Part shown: one piece after another, positions 25,674 to 36,473 of the stretch
Layout: each line of letters starts with the position of its first letter
Position numbering within the stretch: the first letter of the stretch is position 1
DNA from: Pseudomonas saudiphocaensis
GTDB taxonomy: Bacteria; Pseudomonadota; Gammaproteobacteria; Pseudomonadales; Pseudomonadaceae
NCBI RefSeq assembly: GCF_000756775.1
Contig: NZ_CCSF01000001.1
Span: forward strand, 806,001 to 870,000
DNA: 64,000 nt
Reading direction: 5' to 3'
Position numbers and translations under genes: made by a program
Notes under the pieces: generated by a model
Told to the model about the DNA's origin: nothing
Databases searched by the model: none
The model's input: the letters and a program-made list of their open reading frames with translations, nothing else

Positions 25674-25720
25674 AACTCCCTGCGCCGGTCGCGTGCAGGG
25701 AGTTCTCCTCCCTTCTTCTT
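25674..25720 (+). terminator. Terminator after ppiC
   Basis: A perfect 10-bp stem AACTCCCTGC/GCAGGGAGTT with an 11-nt loop is followed by CTCCTCCCTTCTTCTTTTT, a pyrimidine-rich tail. Confidence 0.75.
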
Positions 25721-25822
25721 TTTGCTCCCTCTGCCCCACTCTGGCCGCCAAACTGCCCCATACGCGCTATCGTCAATAGAGCAGCACCATGCTGTTCAAG
25801 ACGGTTTCGAGAGGGCATGTCC

Positions 25823-26194
25823 ATGTTCCATGTAACCCGCATTGGCGATTCACGCATCGACGTGGATTTTTCCGGCAAGCTCGACAGCAACGAAATGCGC
25901 TTCGCCCTTGATGAGCTGATGAGGAAGTCAGAGGGCATCGAGCACGGCCAGATGCTTTGCCGCATCGGTGATTTCGACTGGCCGACCTTGGGTGCAGTTG
26001 CCGTTGAGCTGTCACGCATTCCCGAAGTATTCCGCTTTATCCGCCGCTTCGACCGCTGCGCTGTGGTTTGCGCCCGAGAGTGGGTGCGCAAGGCCAGTGT
26101 TCTGGAAGGCACGCTGATACCGGGCCTTGCAGTAAAGGCATTCGACACCCATCAACTGACGGAGGCGCATTACTGGCTTGAAGACATGCCGTAA
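25823..26194 (+). CDS. SpoIIAA-like (STAS-fold) protein
   Basis: The 123-residue product resembles the SpoIIAA-like/DUF3478 family: IDVDFSGKLDSNEMRFALDE at the N-terminus, a central hydrophobic strand region, and RFDRCAVVCAREWVRKASVL towards the C-terminus. Members have a STAS/CRAL-like fold, and their role is not settled. ATG 25823 is preferred over ATG 25817 because GAGAGGG ends 7 bp before the former and only 1 bp before the latter. It is followed by a tiny membrane-protein gene and DUF3597, which may be stress-related neighbours. Confidence 0.75.
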   Translation: MFHVTRIGDSRIDVDFSGKLDSNEMRFALDELMRKSEGIEHGQMLCRIGDFDWPTLGAVAVELSRIPEVFRFIRRFDRCAVVCAREWVRKASVLEGTLIPGLAVKAFDTHQLTEAHYWLEDMP

Positions 26195-26266
26195 CACCGA
26201 CTGCCGGAACGATCAGGGGTGTGGTCAGTCCGAATAAGTGAACCCACTGCAACAGGAGTCAACCTC

Positions 26267-26353
26267 ATGCTGAAGTTTCTGGGCAGCACTATCGGCATCA
26301 TTTTCCTGATCGGACTGTTGGTCGTAATCGGCTTTTTTATGCTGATCTTCTGA
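26267..26353 (+). CDS. 28-residue single-span membrane peptide
   Basis: This short frame has AGGAG 9 bp before its ATG and encodes MLKFLGSTIGIIF followed by a continuous hydrophobic stretch to the end (residues 8-28). The form is of a one-helix inner-membrane small protein with an N-in, positively charged start. No family is recognised. The good ribosome-binding site and wholly hydrophobic body argue for a real gene. It lies between the SpoIIAA-like and DUF3597 genes in the same direction. Confidence 0.6.
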   Translation: MLKFLGSTIGIIFLIGLLVVIGFFMLIF

Positions 26354-26429
26354 GAAAAACCCACGAACGAGACAACAGTAGTGCCTTGCCGTCCCCTTCG
26401 TGATCCATGAGTCAAAGGAGGAGATACCC

Positions 26430-26876
26430 ATGAGCCTGTTCGACAAAATCAAGGAAAAGCTGGGGTTTGGCGTTAGCAATGAGGCGCACAAATCAGCCGC
26501 TCCCAACTCCGGTGCCGGTCAGCATCCCACTGATACGGTGGTGGATTCGGAGCGGCCGAATACTGTCAGCAACGCCACCAGCACTCCGCCCGCGGCATCA
26601 GCTCCCACAACCTCAGCCGTTGATGTACCGGCCAAGCTCGACGGCATGGCCGCCAGCCATTCTGAACAGCTGAACTGGCGCACCTCCATCGTCGATCTGC
26701 TCAAGCTATTGGGCCTGGACAGCAGCCTGCAGGCACGCAAGGAGTTGGCCAGCGAACTGGGTTGCCCGCCGGCGCAGATGGCTGACTCGGCGCAGATGAA
26801 CATGTGGTTGCATCGCACCGTAATGCACAAGCTGGCGGAACACGGTGGAAACGTACCGCCGGAGCTGCGTACCTGA
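26430..26876 (+). CDS. DUF3597 family protein
   Basis: The 148-residue product starts MSLFDKIKEKLGFG, the usual opening of DUF3597. A low-complexity Ala/Thr/Pro/Ser linker (about 20-75) and a folded C-terminal domain follow (LDGMAASHSEQLNWRTSIVD, LLKLLGLDSSLQARKELASE, LGCP...MNMWLHRTVMHKLAEHGG). The C-terminal domain resembles a LysM-adjacent or NMR-solved helical module of unknown role. AAAGGAGGAG before the ATG is one of the strongest ribosome-binding sites in the window and suggests high expression. Confidence 0.85.
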   Translation: MSLFDKIKEKLGFGVSNEAHKSAAPNSGAGQHPTDTVVDSERPNTVSNATSTPPAASAPTTSAVDVPAKLDGMAASHSEQLNWRTSIVDLLKLLGLDSSLQARKELASELGCPPAQMADSAQMNMWLHRTVMHKLAEHGGNVPPELRT

Positions 26877-26984
26877 TTTCGGTGGTTATTATGGGAGCGG
26901 TTTTAACTGCGAAATCCGCGGATAAATCCGCTCCTGCAAGAGCTACAAAGCAGAGGTTACCTGACAGGCCCTAACGGCTGGTTC

Positions 26985-27800
26985 TCAGCCATCCAGCGAT
27001 GGACCAATCATTTCGGCAAGTTGCTGATAAACCCCGGGACAGGCCACCAGATAGGGATTACCGCGAATCAGTCCGTCATTGCGGAAGAAGTCGTTTACCT
27101 GCCCTCCCGCCTCCTTCAACAGAACCAGTCCAGCCAGACAATCCCAGCTCTTGAGTTCTGTTTCGTAATAGCCAAGCAGGCGCCCGGCTGCCACGTAAGC
27201 GGTCATCAGGGCCCCGGAACCGTTGCGAAAAAACATTCCGCCTTCAGCCAGCAGTTTCTCCAGGAACGGGATGAAGTGTTCCTTGCCACGCGGATGAAAG
27301 GTCCCCGTGCCGGTCAGGCCCTGGGCTACATTCGTCGCTGCGCTGACCTTCAGCGGCGTGTCATTGACGAACGCGCCCTGCCCCAGGCAACCGTGAAAGA
27401 GCTCATTGTGATTGGGGTCGGCAATTGCACCCAGATGCGGCTCGCCGTCGATCAGCAGGCCGATGGACACGCACCAGTTGTGCAGACCATTGACGAAGCA
27501 GGCAGTCCCATCGATGGGATCGATAACCCAGACGCAACGAGCTGCCAGATCAGAGCTACCGCTCTCCTCTCCGAGAAAGCCATCCTCCGGAAAGCGCTCC
27601 GCCAGCCGGGCGCGGATGAAGTCTTCTATCTGCCTGTCGGCGATGCTGACAACATCCTGCAGGTCGTTGCCCTTGTGCTCGACAAGCAGCGTATTGCGTT
27701 GCCGGTAATGACTCATGCCCAGTTGCGCCGCCTCCAGCGCAAGCGTTCGGGCACAGCTGTAACGCGCCTCGATATCGAGGCTTGATGGTGCGGAATTCAT
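26985..27800 (-). CDS. Inositol monophosphatase family phosphatase
   Basis: The 271-residue product is a Mg-dependent, Li-sensitive phosphatase of the IMPase/CysQ/HisN family. Metal ligands are in GFLGEESG (Glu) and WVIDPIDGTACFVNG (Asp-Pro-Ile-Asp-Gly-Thr), with the C-terminal WD site in ELKSWDCLAGLVLLKEAGG. The substrate could be inositol phosphate, histidinol phosphate or 3'-phosphoadenosine phosphates. The chromosomal suhB is usually longer-conserved, so this is probably a paralogue. It is monocistronic. Confidence 0.85.
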   Translation of the reverse strand: MNSAPSSLDIEARYSCARTLALEAAQLGMSHYRQRNTLLVEHKGNDLQDVVSIADRQIEDFIRARLAERFPEDGFLGEESGSSDLAARCVWVIDPIDGTACFVNGLHNWCVSIGLLIDGEPHLGAIADPNHNELFHGCLGQGAFVNDTPLKVSAATNVAQGLTGTGTFHPRGKEHFIPFLEKLLAEGGMFFRNGSGALMTAYVAAGRLLGYYETELKSWDCLAGLVLLKEAGGQVNDFFRNDGLIRGNPYLVACPGVYQQLAEMIGPSLDG

Positions 27801-27891
27801 GCTTTCCCTTGTATAACGACGCGCTGCAGAGGCGCTGGAGTGCGAAGTCTAGCAGTCAGCCGACTGGCCAGGCGCCGAGCTCAAAGTAGGC

Positions 27892-28149
27892 TCAGGGTTG
27901 CGGGTCATCAAGCTCCTGCTCGTGAAGGCGTGCGTTGAGCTCATCGACCACTGGCGCCCATTCGGCATCATCCATCAGCTGCTCTTTCAGGAACGAACCC
28001 TGGGCTTCGTTCCAGAACGGCGCTTCGGAAACCTTCATATGGTTGGGCAGCGGACGATGCCTGGAAATGAACTCGTCGATACTGGCCGGATCGGCAGGCA
28101 GGCCGAGCTGCTCGAACAGCATGCCAATGTCTTTGTTGGGCAGTTCCAT
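27892..28149 (-). CDS. DUF2789 family protein
   Basis: The 85-residue acidic protein matches the small DUF2789 family (MELPNKDIGMLFEQLGLPAD, IDEFISRHRPLP, APFWNEAQGSFLKEQLMDDA). It is cytosolic with no cofactor motif, and its function is unknown. Members are frequent in Pseudomonas and Vibrio. It lies downstream of the HPF-like gene in the same direction but 175 bp away. Confidence 0.8.
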   Translation of the reverse strand: MELPNKDIGMLFEQLGLPADPASIDEFISRHRPLPNHMKVSEAPFWNEAQGSFLKEQLMDDAEWAPVVDELNARLHEQELDDPQP

Positions 28150-28324
28150 GGTGCAGGCTCCAGAATGATCAGGATGAACGGGTCAAGTCATTCTGTAGAG
28201 AGGAGCCGCTGCGTACAGTTCAACTGCAAGCGAATCGAGATGATGACAGGGTGTTGAGAATGGCAGGCATCGTCTGGCGATGCCTGCCTGTTGCGACCAG
28301 CGCGGTGGCTGGAAAAGGTAGGTG

Positions 28325-28744
28325 TCAGGACGAGCGCAATTGCTCATCGGCAAGAAAATCTTCCTCTAGCAGAGCGTCCCGGCCTTCCACTTCAAGGGTT
28401 TCGCCTTCCAGCGGTACTGGCGCCGAAGCACGCTTGCTGCGCAGCTTGCCGAACTGATGCTGCAGCGCGCTATTCAGCTTCACGATCGCGCCGTCAATTG
28501 CCAGCTCTATAGATTCGGCCTTGTGTGTAACAGAGATGGGCTGCAGCCCTTTGGGCCTTGCCTCCATCTGGCAGCGCTTGTCCTGCGCGCCGGCCTTGAC
28601 TCCGTTTTCGTCGTTCAGATGGACCACTACCCGAGTGACTTCATCGTCGAAGCGTTCCAGCTTTTCCGCAACACTGGCACTGACCCAGTCAGCAAGGCGG
28701 GCGCTTCCGTCGATGTGGTTATCGCTGTGAACCTGGATTTGCAT
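28325..28744 (-). CDS. HPF/RaiA-family ribosome-associated protein
   Basis: The 139-residue product has the RaiA/HPF beta-alpha-beta-beta-beta-alpha pattern: MQIQVHSDNHIDGSARLADW, VAEKLERFDDEVTRVVVHLN, QMEARPKGLQPISVTHKAES, and a last helix with Ala/Leu heptads, then a divergent acidic tail (from about 105). HPF-type proteins bind the 30S subunit and dampen translation under stress. It lacks the long-HPF dimerisation domain. The rpoN-linked hpf gene is normally elsewhere, so this is an extra member. Confidence 0.75.
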   Translation of the reverse strand: MQIQVHSDNHIDGSARLADWVSASVAEKLERFDDEVTRVVVHLNDENGVKAGAQDKRCQMEARPKGLQPISVTHKAESIELAIDGAIVKLNSALQHQFGKLRSKRASAPVPLEGETLEVEGRDALLEEDFLADEQLRSS

Positions 28745-28999
28745 ACGCTATTCCTTCTAAACGCTCTAGGTAACCACCGCTCAGCCTCGAACGGCCTGAC
28801 TTAGAAATGCCACTGTTAGCGGTATTAAGCAAGGGCAAAACGGAAACAAGGATTGCTAAAACGCAGCGACTTGCTTGCCGTCAACTGATCGGCTCGGCAG
28901 GAGACATACTGGTAGGCGCGGACTTGTTCGCGCTCTGTTGACGGGCGCATCATTGTGGAGGCAAAAGCTCGCGGCCAACGCTCCTCCTGCGGAATAGGC

Positions 29000-29776
29000 T
29001 TATGGCTGCAGTTTCTTCAGCGGGTAGATGTCATAACGGCTGGATTTGCCTTCCAGGCTGTAACCCGGCTTGACGCCCTCGATGGCCGGCGCCTTGCGGG
29101 GGCGCTTGACCACTACACGATGGCTGGCCAATGCCAACGACTGGGTAAGCAGCGAAGCTGCATCCAGATCATCACCGACGAAGGGCCGAAACAGGCGCAT
29201 TTCCTTTTTCACCAAGGCGCTTTTCTCGCGGTGAGGAAACATCGGGTCCAGGTAGATGACCTGTGGCGGCTCGCCCTCCCAGTTACGCATCAGCTCGATG
29301 GCGTCGCCCTGCCGCAATTGCATGCGCGCGACGATGGGAGCCACCTCAATATCCTGTCGCGCGCGTGCCAGGCCGTCTTCCAGCAGCGCAGCGATCAGCG
29401 GCTGCCGCTCACACAGGCTGATCTCGCAGCCCAGAGTGGCCAGCACGAAAGCATCGCGGCCCAGGCCGGCCGTGGCGTCCAGTATGCGAGGACGAATACC
29501 CGGTTGGATGCCTACGGCTTTGGCGATCATCTGCCCGCTGCCGCCGCCGAACTGGCGCCTGTGAGCTGCGCCGCCTTCGACGAAATCCACCCGAACTGGT
29601 CCCGGAGCCTGATCACCAAGCTGCTGGAGTTGCAGGCCGCTTTCGCCAAATTGCAGCGCGAACTCGGCCTCCTGCGCTTGCAGGGGAAGGCCCAGGCGTA
29701 CCGCCCAAGCCCCTGCCTGTTCGTCGTATTCCGGCGACAGCGCCTCTACTCGCACCAGTGGAAATGAAGCAGACAT
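29000..29776 (-). CDS. rsmJ: 16S rRNA (guanine-1516-N2)-methyltransferase
   Basis: The 258-residue SAM-dependent methyltransferase has motif [19 protein letters not shown], the acidic SAM-binding end CERQPLI, and the catalytic-type motif [20 protein letters not shown], all characteristic of RsmJ/YhiQ. It methylates G1516 of 16S rRNA. The frame is open 120 bp further upstream, but the ATG at 29774-29776 ([17 protein letters not shown]) fits the family. It is followed at a distance by the HPF-like gene, another ribosome-linked protein. Confidence 0.93.
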   Translation of the reverse strand: MSASFPLVRVEALSPEYDEQAGAWAVRLGLPLQAQEAEFALQFGESGLQLQQLGDQAPGPVRVDFVEGGAAHRRQFGGGSGQMIAKAVGIQPGIRPRILDATAGLGRDAFVLATLGCEISLCERQPLIAALLEDGLARARQDIEVAPIVARMQLRQGDAIELMRNWEGEPPQVIYLDPMFPHREKSALVKKEMRLFRPFVGDDLDAASLLTQSLALASHRVVVKRPRKAPAIEGVKPGYSLEGKSSRYDIYPLKKLQP

Positions 29777-29861
29777 AAGCGACCTACTGCGGGGAAATGC
29801 GCCATTTTGCCAGAGCCGGCACGACAGGCCGCTAAAAACTCGATTCCGACCGCCACGGCTT

Positions 29862-30554
29862 TCAACGGCACATGCCGAAACCGCCCATATCCACATGGAA
29901 GTGGTCGTGATGCGCAGCGTTATATTCAGGGCTCAGGGTTACCCGGAAGACCTCGCACGCGGCTGCCTTGACCTCTCGCAGAAAGCGCGCCTTGTCGTCA
30001 TCCCCTTCCCAGTCCCGGGCTACGGTGATCCGTGTGCCGTCCTGCAGGTGGAAGCCGGCCAGGTCCAGTGCATTGGCCGAGGCATGCTGACTGCGCCGAT
30101 TGCTGCGGGCAATGTTGCGGCAGGCGAAGCTGCCGAAGTGGTCGATTCTTACCACCGGCTGGCCGAACGCCTGCTGAGCTGCCGGTTGCAGGCCGTGTCG
30201 CTCAAATAGCGCATAGGCTGCCGCCAGTGGGCAGGTGGCGAGAAAGGCACCATTGAAACGCACCTCGGAACGGTTTACCCGCACGGCATTTTCCACCGGG
30301 CAACCCGCCTGTGGCGTGCTGTCGGGGACTGCAACATAGGTCAGGTTCGAGGTTGCCAGTGCCTGCTCGCAGAGGGATCGGTCCTCCTGCAGTCGACGTA
30401 ATTTCAGCGGTGTCAGCAGGTTGGGGGTAGCTTGGATATCCAGCGGCGCCCAGGGATTCCACTGCGGCGGCACCTCGATATGGCCCCGCCAGACACCAAA
30501 GGCGAAGCCTGCCAGCAACACGAGTATGAGTAGAAGGAATCGTCCGAAGGTCAT
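29862..30554 (-). CDS. Extensin-like C-terminal domain protein (putative LAS-type peptidase)
   Basis: The 230-residue product has an N-terminal membrane anchor or signal ([20 protein letters not shown]) and an extensin-like C-terminal domain. It contains [20 protein letters not shown] and [13 protein letters not shown], where SxHxxxxALD and HxH match the zinc ligands of LAS peptidases such as VanX and MepA. A periplasmic cell-wall D,D- or L,D-peptidase role is likely by homology (inference). Four Cys after the signal could form disulfides. Confidence 0.85.
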   Translation of the reverse strand: MTFGRFLLLILVLLAGFAFGVWRGHIEVPPQWNPWAPLDIQATPNLLTPLKLRRLQEDRSLCEQALATSNLTYVAVPDSTPQAGCPVENAVRVNRSEVRFNGAFLATCPLAAAYALFERHGLQPAAQQAFGQPVVRIDHFGSFACRNIARSNRRSQHASANALDLAGFHLQDGTRITVARDWEGDDDKARFLREVKAAACEVFRVTLSPEYNAAHHDHFHVDMGGFGMCR

Positions 30555-30650
30555 GCCTTATAGGCAGCGCAACGGGACGGAAGTTGGCCGGGCTATTTTG
30601 ACGTGATGTTTCGCTGGGCAGTCCTTTGTCCGGTATTGATCAACGCCTAA

Positions 30651-30731
30651 AAAGCTTCGCGCCGAGGGCGGCGCTCCCACAGACGAATCGCGCCACTCGC
30701 TTTTGTGGGAGCCGCGCCCTCGCGGCGAATT
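30651..30731. repeat. REP doublet (REPIN-like)
   Basis: The left unit AAAGCTTCGCGCCGAGGGCG and right unit GCCGCGCCCTCGCGGCGAA face each other across CGCTCCCAC...TTTTGTGGGAG. It lies in the 257-bp gap between the extensin-like and DUF72 genes, which holds no other recognisable feature. Confidence 0.82.
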
Positions 30732-30811
30732 GCGGTCATGACATTGTAGAAAGCCCGCCTCACCTCAAGTATTTCTGCCAGCCAATCGGAAAATGGCGTC
30801 TAGAAATCTCG

Positions 30812-31669
30812 TCAATCGCCCAGTAGCGAAAGCTGCGGCGCCTGATAAAGGGCCGGCAGTGGCGGCAGTCCCGGCAGGCGCTCCGTCAACTGGGCATGGA
30901 AGCGCTGCGCCAGTTCCGGCGCTCGGTGATTGTCCGGCGTATGCAGATAGACATGGGGCGCCTTGCCGGCTTCGATCCAGCCTGCAACCTTGTCCAGCCA
31001 GGGCGCCATAAAGCTATCGTTGGCCTCCAGCTCTGGGTGGCCGATAAAGCGCAGTTGTGGCGATTGGCTGAATGCCGTCGGCCGTACTGGCACGCGCGGC
31101 TTCTTGCTTTGCGCATGCAGTACGGCCGGGTCTTGCGAGCGGAGACTGAACAGCGCGCGAGAATCCAGGCAGATTCGTTCGATGCCCTTGTCGAGCAACA
31201 GGCGGTTCAGGGCGCGCTCCCCTTCCCCACGTGCGAAGAACTCCGGGTGCCGCACCTCCACCGCCAGCGGCGCGCCGAAGTCTTCAATCAGCCTCGCCAG
31301 CTCATTGAGCCGAGCCGGTCCGAAGCTCGCGGGCAATTGCAGCCAGAACGGTGTAACACGCTCCGCCAAGGGCGCCAGCAGCTGCCGAAAGGCCAGCGCC
31401 AGCTCCAGCACTTCATGCAGATTGTCCGACTGGCTGATTTCTCGCGGCAGCTTGGCGCAGAAGCGGAAGTGCTCGGGCATCAGGCGCGCCCAACGCTCGA
31501 CCTTCGCCTCCGAGGGCCAGGCGTAAAGCGTGGTGTTGCCCTCGACGCTATTGAAGGTTGCACAGTAACGGCCAAGGTATTCGGAGGCTGGCGTCGCCGT
31601 TGGGTATAGCGAACCAAGCCAAGCGCTTTCGTTCCAGGAGGGACAACCGAGAAAATAGGGAAGATTCAA
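30812..31669 (-). CDS. DUF72 family protein (YecE-like)
   Basis: The 285-residue product has the DUF72 TIM-barrel-like pattern: FLGCPSWNESAWLGSLYP at the N-terminus, FNSVEGNTTLYAWPSEAKVE, FRFCAKLPREISQSDNL, LAVEVRHPEFFARGE, and VYLHTPDNHRAPELAQRFH near the C-terminus. The biochemical activity of the family is unknown. It is located upstream of no partner; the next minus-strand gene toward lower coordinates is over 250 bp away. Confidence 0.88.
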   Translation of the reverse strand: MNLPYFLGCPSWNESAWLGSLYPTATPASEYLGRYCATFNSVEGNTTLYAWPSEAKVERWARLMPEHFRFCAKLPREISQSDNLHEVLELALAFRQLLAPLAERVTPFWLQLPASFGPARLNELARLIEDFGAPLAVEVRHPEFFARGEGERALNRLLLDKGIERICLDSRALFSLRSQDPAVLHAQSKKPRVPVRPTAFSQSPQLRFIGHPELEANDSFMAPWLDKVAGWIEAGKAPHVYLHTPDNHRAPELAQRFHAQLTERLPGLPPLPALYQAPQLSLLGD

Positions 31670-31683
31670 CGCAACCGCTGGTC

Positions 31684-32043
31684 TCAGACGTAGAGATCCA
31701 GCCCCAGCACCTCGTGGGCATCAAGATCGACGGTAAAGCTGGCGGTAGTGCTATAGCTTTGCAGGGCCTGCGCGGCGCGGCTGGTAAGCGGCCGCTCCAT
31801 CATGGCTTCGAAGCGGGCCGGCATGAAATCGCGCGGCACCTGAGTAGTTTGCTCGACAGGGTCGCTTGGCTGGGGACGACCCAGATGCTCGTAGGTAGAG
31901 CTGGTCGCATTGGCCGGGCCAACGGTGAATTCGTTCGCCTGCTCCGCCGCCCTTTCGCTTTCGCGATAAGGCATCGGCGCGCCGCCACGTGGAGCGGAGC
32001 GATCAAGAGGATAGACAGAGGGGGCGAGGCCGTTGAGGCGCAT
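31684..32043 (-). CDS. Hypothetical protein, conserved next to tsaB
   Basis: The 119-residue product has no recognised domain, signal or membrane segment. It is rich in Pro, Ala, Ser and Thr and probably partly disordered, with a more ordered C-terminus (SFTVDLDAHEVLGLDLYV). It lies 77 bp downstream of tsaB in the same direction and 14 bp before the DUF72 gene, so it may be in the tsaB operon. From memory, a small hypothetical protein sits at this place in other Pseudomonas. Confidence 0.7.
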   Translation of the reverse strand: MRLNGLAPSVYPLDRSAPRGGAPMPYRESERAAEQANEFTVGPANATSSTYEHLGRPQPSDPVEQTTQVPRDFMPARFEAMMERPLTSRAAQALQSYSTTASFTVDLDAHEVLGLDLYV

Positions 32044-32120
32044 TATTTACCTAATCTGGTGCGCACCTGTTGAAGTGCACAAACTCTAGCGGGCCGTCCG
32101 GTGCTTGGCAATGGCGCCGC

Positions 32121-32798
32121 TCAGGACGCGGCCTTGGGCGTGGCAACGTTGTCGCGCAAATAGACGGGCTGGGCTTGGTCAGCCACCACCGCTTCGCCTC
32201 GTTGCCATGCACGGCTGGCCAGCAGCAGCAGATCTTCGGCATGGGGCAGCAAGCTGGCATCGATTGCTGACGGCTTGAGCGGCAGACGCTCGCCATATCC
32301 CCAGCCGGTGCCTGCACCGAACCACTGGCCGGCGCTATCACGCGGCAGGCTGACCTGTTCCGGAGGCGATACCGCCTCAAGACCTGCCAGGCGCATCTCG
32401 CCCTGCTCCAGGCGGTAGCAACCCCAATAAACCTCGTCCATCCGCGCATCAATGGCTGCTGCCACCTGGTCCGCGCCATGCTCACGATGGGCGCGCTGGG
32501 CAATGGTCGCCAGGGTCGAGACCGGCAAAACCGGACGATCAAGCGCAAAAGCCAGCCCCTGCACCACACCTACGGCAATCCGCACACCGGTGAAAGCGCC
32601 GGGGCCACGGCCGAAGGCCAGCGCATCGACCGCCGACAACGGAATGCCCGCCTCTGCCAGCAACGTCTGGATCATGGGCAATAGCCGTTGCGCGTGCAGC
32701 CGCGGAATCACTTCGTAGTGACTCAGGACGCGACCGTCATGCAGCAGCGCGACGGAGCAGGCTTCGGTGGCGGTATCCAGGGCCAGCAGGGTGGTCAT
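32121..32798 (-). CDS. tsaB: tRNA threonylcarbamoyladenosine biosynthesis protein TsaB
   Basis: The 225-residue product starts MTTLLALDTATEACSVALLH, the ASKHA-fold opening of TsaB, followed by LPMIQTLLAEAGIPLSAVDA, the highly conserved GRGPGAFTGVRIAVGVVQGL and PVLPVSTLATIAQ. TsaB pairs with TsaD and TsaE to transfer threonylcarbamoyl to A37 of ANN-decoding tRNAs. Family fit sets the start at 32798, not the longer frame to 32885. It follows adk in the same direction across 126 bp. Confidence 0.95.
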   Translation of the reverse strand: MTTLLALDTATEACSVALLHDGRVLSHYEVIPRLHAQRLLPMIQTLLAEAGIPLSAVDALAFGRGPGAFTGVRIAVGVVQGLAFALDRPVLPVSTLATIAQRAHREHGADQVAAAIDARMDEVYWGCYRLEQGEMRLAGLEAVSPPEQVSLPRDSAGQWFGAGTGWGYGERLPLKPSAIDASLLPHAEDLLLLASRAWQRGEAVVADQAQPVYLRDNVATPKAAS

Positions 32799-32924
32799 TG
32801 CATCGTCCGGGAGAAAAGGGGCCGGCATTATAAGCCTGTCCGTAGACGCCCGGACACGGTAATTACCGAACCGTAGAAACGACAACGACCCGCAAGCGGG
32901 CCGTAGTAGTGAACCGTGAGCCGA

Positions 32925-33581
<657 letters not shown>

Positions 33582-33836
33582 TCAAGTTTTAGCAAGGAGA
33601 GACCGCCAGGAACGATTGCTGCAATCCCAACTCTGGCGATCAAATAATCTGGTTTGCCGCCATGCGACAAAAGGTGGAACACGATACACAGCACATGAAA
33701 CCCAGACAAGCAGCATGCGCAACATCACAACATGAGCTGGAAGCCCTGCCGGCAGGGCCGAAAAAGGACGCAGAAAGTCCGCTTGCCAATGGCTGCGACA
33801 GCCGAAGAAGGCTGTCGAAAACCATGCGGAAAAGCC

Positions 33837-36473
33837 TTAGCCGGTGTTGCGCAAGCCGGCGGCGATGCCTGCGACGCTCACCAGCAGCGCCTGTTCCAGC
33901 GGGCTTTCTGGCGGGTTTTGCTGGTGCCTCGAGCGAGCCAGCAGCTCGATCTGCATGAGGTGCAGAGGGTCGAGATAGGTGTTACGCAAGCTGAACGCCT
34001 CAAGGGTTTCAGGGCTGTGCTCGAGCAGTTCCGACTGTTCGGTCAGCCCCAGCACAACGGCCAGGGCCTGCGACAATCGGTCACGTAAATCGTCGCCCAG
34101 CGGTTTCAACTCCGGGCTGACCAGGCGCTCGTCATAGCGCCGGGCGACTGCGGCATCGGTTTTGGCCAGGACCATTTCCAGCATGTCGATGCGGGTGGTG
34201 AAGAACGGCCAGCGCCGGATCATGGTTTTCAGCTGCTCGCCTTCGCCGCGCTCCAGGGCAACCTTCAGCGCCTGCTCCCAGCCAAGCCAGGCTGGCAGCA
34301 TCAGGCGGGTCTGGGTCCAGGCGAAGATCCAGGGAATCGCCCGCAGACTCTCTACGCCACCTTCACGCCGTTTGGATGGGCGGCTGCCCAGTGGCAACCG
34401 GCCTAGTTCCTGTTCGGGCGTAGCCTGACGAAAGTATTCGACGAAGCCCGGATGGTCGCGCACCACACCACGGTAGGCGGCCACGCCCTCCTCGGCCAGC
34501 TGATCCATAAGTTCGCGCCAGCCCGGCTCAGGCATCGGCGGCGGCAATAGCGTCGCTTCCAGCACAGCGGCCAGGTAGAGATTGAGATTCTGCTCGGCAA
34601 TGTCGGGCAGGCCGAACTTGAAGCGAATCATTTCGCCCTGTTCGGTGGTGCGGAAGCGCCCGGCTACCGACCCCGGAGGCTGAGACAGGATCGCCGCGTG
34701 GGCAGGCCCACCGCCGCGCCCTACCGTACCGCCGCGACCATGGAACAGCAGCAGTTCGACCTGATGGGCGCGGCAGATCTCGACCAGGCTTTCCTGGGCG
34801 CGATACTGTGCCCAGGCCGCCGCCGTGGTACCGGCATCCTTGGCGGAATCGGAATAGCCGATCATCACTTCCTGCGGACCGTCCAGGCGCTGCCGGTAGC
34901 CCGGCAGGCTCAGCAGCCGTTCGATACTGGGCCCGGCATTGTTCAGGTCTTCAAGCGTCTCGAACAAGGGCACTACACGCATCGCGCGTTGCAGGCCGGC
35001 CTCCTTGAGCAACAACTGAACGGCCAGCACATCGGAAGCCTGACGGGCCATGGAGATGACATAGGAGCCCAGCGACTCGGTACTCGCCTGGGCGACCACG
35101 CGGCAGGTGGCCAACACCTCGGCAGTCTCCTCCGACGGCTGGAAGTGCGGCGGCAACAAGGGCCGACGGCTGTCGAGCTCGCGCTGCAGGAACTCCAGGC
35201 GCTGTCCTTCATCCCACTGGTCATAGCGACCCAGGCCAAGATATTCGGTGATCTCGCTCAGGGCAGCGCTGTGTCGGGCGGAGTCCTGGCGAATGTCGAG
35301 GCGCACCAGGAACAGCCCGAACGCAGTGGCGCGCCGCAGAGTATCCAGCAGAGCGCCATCGGCGATCACGCCCATGCCGCAGGCATGCAGCGAGCGGTAG
35401 CACAGCTCCAGCGGCTGGCGCAGTTCGCGGTTGTCCCGCAGCACTGCCGCAGGCTCGGAGCTGCCAGGTTCGCGCGGGGCGCTGGCCCAGTCTCGCGTTG
35501 CTTGAAGGCGCTCGCGCAGGCCTTTGAGCAGTTCGCGATAGGGTTCGGCAGCCTCACCCGTGTGCTGCAGCAGTTCGTCGCTGGCAGTCTGCATCGACAA
35601 AGCAGTGATCAGGCTTTCGACGTCGCGCAGAAACAGCTCCGCAGCCATTCCCCGCGCCAACAGAAGCACTTCGTGGGTCACTGCCGCAGTCACATTGGGA
35701 TTGCCGTCGCGGTCACCGCCCATCCAGGAAGCGAAACGGATCGGTGCAGCATCGAGCGGAAGATGCAGACCGGTGCTGCTGGAGAGCACCTTGTCGGTGT
35801 GCCGCAGCACGTTGGGCAGCGCCTGCCAGAGTGAATTCTCGATGACGGCGAAGCCCCATTTGGCCTCCTCCACCGGCGTGGGCCGAATGCGGCGGATCTC
35901 CTCCGTGTGCCAGGCCTCGGCGATCAGCCGCTGCAGGTGCAGTTCAATTTCGGCCAGCTCCGCTGTGCTGAGGTCGCTATGGTCACGTGCGGCAAGCTGG
36001 GCGGAAATGGCGTCGTATTTCTGGATCAGGGTACGCCGCGACACCTCGGTCGGATGCGCAGTCAGGACCAGCTCGATTTCCAGCTGAGCCACCTGGCGCG
36101 CAACGTACTCTTGGTCGAAGTTCTCTGTCTTGAGCCTTTCCAGCAGCTTACGCAGCACGCCGTCCTCGAAGGGCGGCAGCTCATCGGGCCGACGGCGCCG
36201 CACGCGATGATGCTGCTCGGCGATATTGGCCAGGTTGAGAAAATGATTGAAGGCGCGGGTCATGGGCAACAGCTCGTCGTCGCTCAGCCCGCCGAGGGTC
36301 TCCTCCAGCTGTCTGGCTCCATCAGCCGAGCCGAGTCGCGCGGCCTTGGCGCCCTTGCGAATTCGCTCGATCTTCTCGAAGAAAACCTCGCCGTGCTGCG
36401 CGCGGATGGTGTCGCCCAGCAACTCGCCGAGAAGATGAACATTCTCGCGCAGTCGCGCATCGATTATCGCCAT
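33837..36473 (-). CDS. ppc: Phosphoenolpyruvate carboxylase
   Basis: Ppc makes oxaloacetate from PEP and bicarbonate to refill the TCA cycle. The 878-residue product has the usual length and the two active-site signatures: [18 protein letters not shown] (catalytic His) and [20 protein letters not shown], plus [18 protein letters not shown]. It ends RNTG, the invariant C-terminus of the family. The start is the ATG at 36471-36473 ([20 protein letters not shown]). The open frame to 36527 has no family support. It is divergent from the DUF4398 lipoprotein gene. Confidence 0.97.
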   Translation of the reverse strand: MAIIDARLRENVHLLGELLGDTIRAQHGEVFFEKIERIRKGAKAARLGSADGARQLEETLGGLSDDELLPMTRAFNHFLNLANIAEQHHRVRRRRPDELPPFEDGVLRKLLERLKTENFDQEYVARQVAQLEIELVLTAHPTEVSRRTLIQKYDAISAQLAARDHSDLSTAELAEIELHLQRLIAEAWHTEEIRRIRPTPVEEAKWGFAVIENSLWQALPNVLRHTDKVLSSSTGLHLPLDAAPIRFASWMGGDRDGNPNVTAAVTHEVLLLARGMAAELFLRDVESLITALSMQTASDELLQHTGEAAEPYRELLKGLRERLQATRDWASAPREPGSSEPAAVLRDNRELRQPLELCYRSLHACGMGVIADGALLDTLRRATAFGLFLVRLDIRQDSARHSAALSEITEYLGLGRYDQWDEGQRLEFLQRELDSRRPLLPPHFQPSEETAEVLATCRVVAQASTESLGSYVISMARQASDVLAVQLLLKEAGLQRAMRVVPLFETLEDLNNAGPSIERLLSLPGYRQRLDGPQEVMIGYSDSAKDAGTTAAAWAQYRAQESLVEICRAHQVELLLFHGRGGTVGRGGGPAHAAILSQPPGSVAGRFRTTEQGEMIRFKFGLPDIAEQNLNLYLAAVLEATLLPPPMPEPGWRELMDQLAEEGVAAYRGVVRDHPGFVEYFRQATPEQELGRLPLGSRPSKRREGGVESLRAIPWIFAWTQTRLMLPAWLGWEQALKVALERGEGEQLKTMIRRWPFFTTRIDMLEMVLAKTDAAVARRYDERLVSPELKPLGDDLRDRLSQALAVVLGLTEQSELLEHSPETLEAFSLRNTYLDPLHLMQIELLARSRHQQNPPESPLEQALLVSVAGIAAGLRNTG

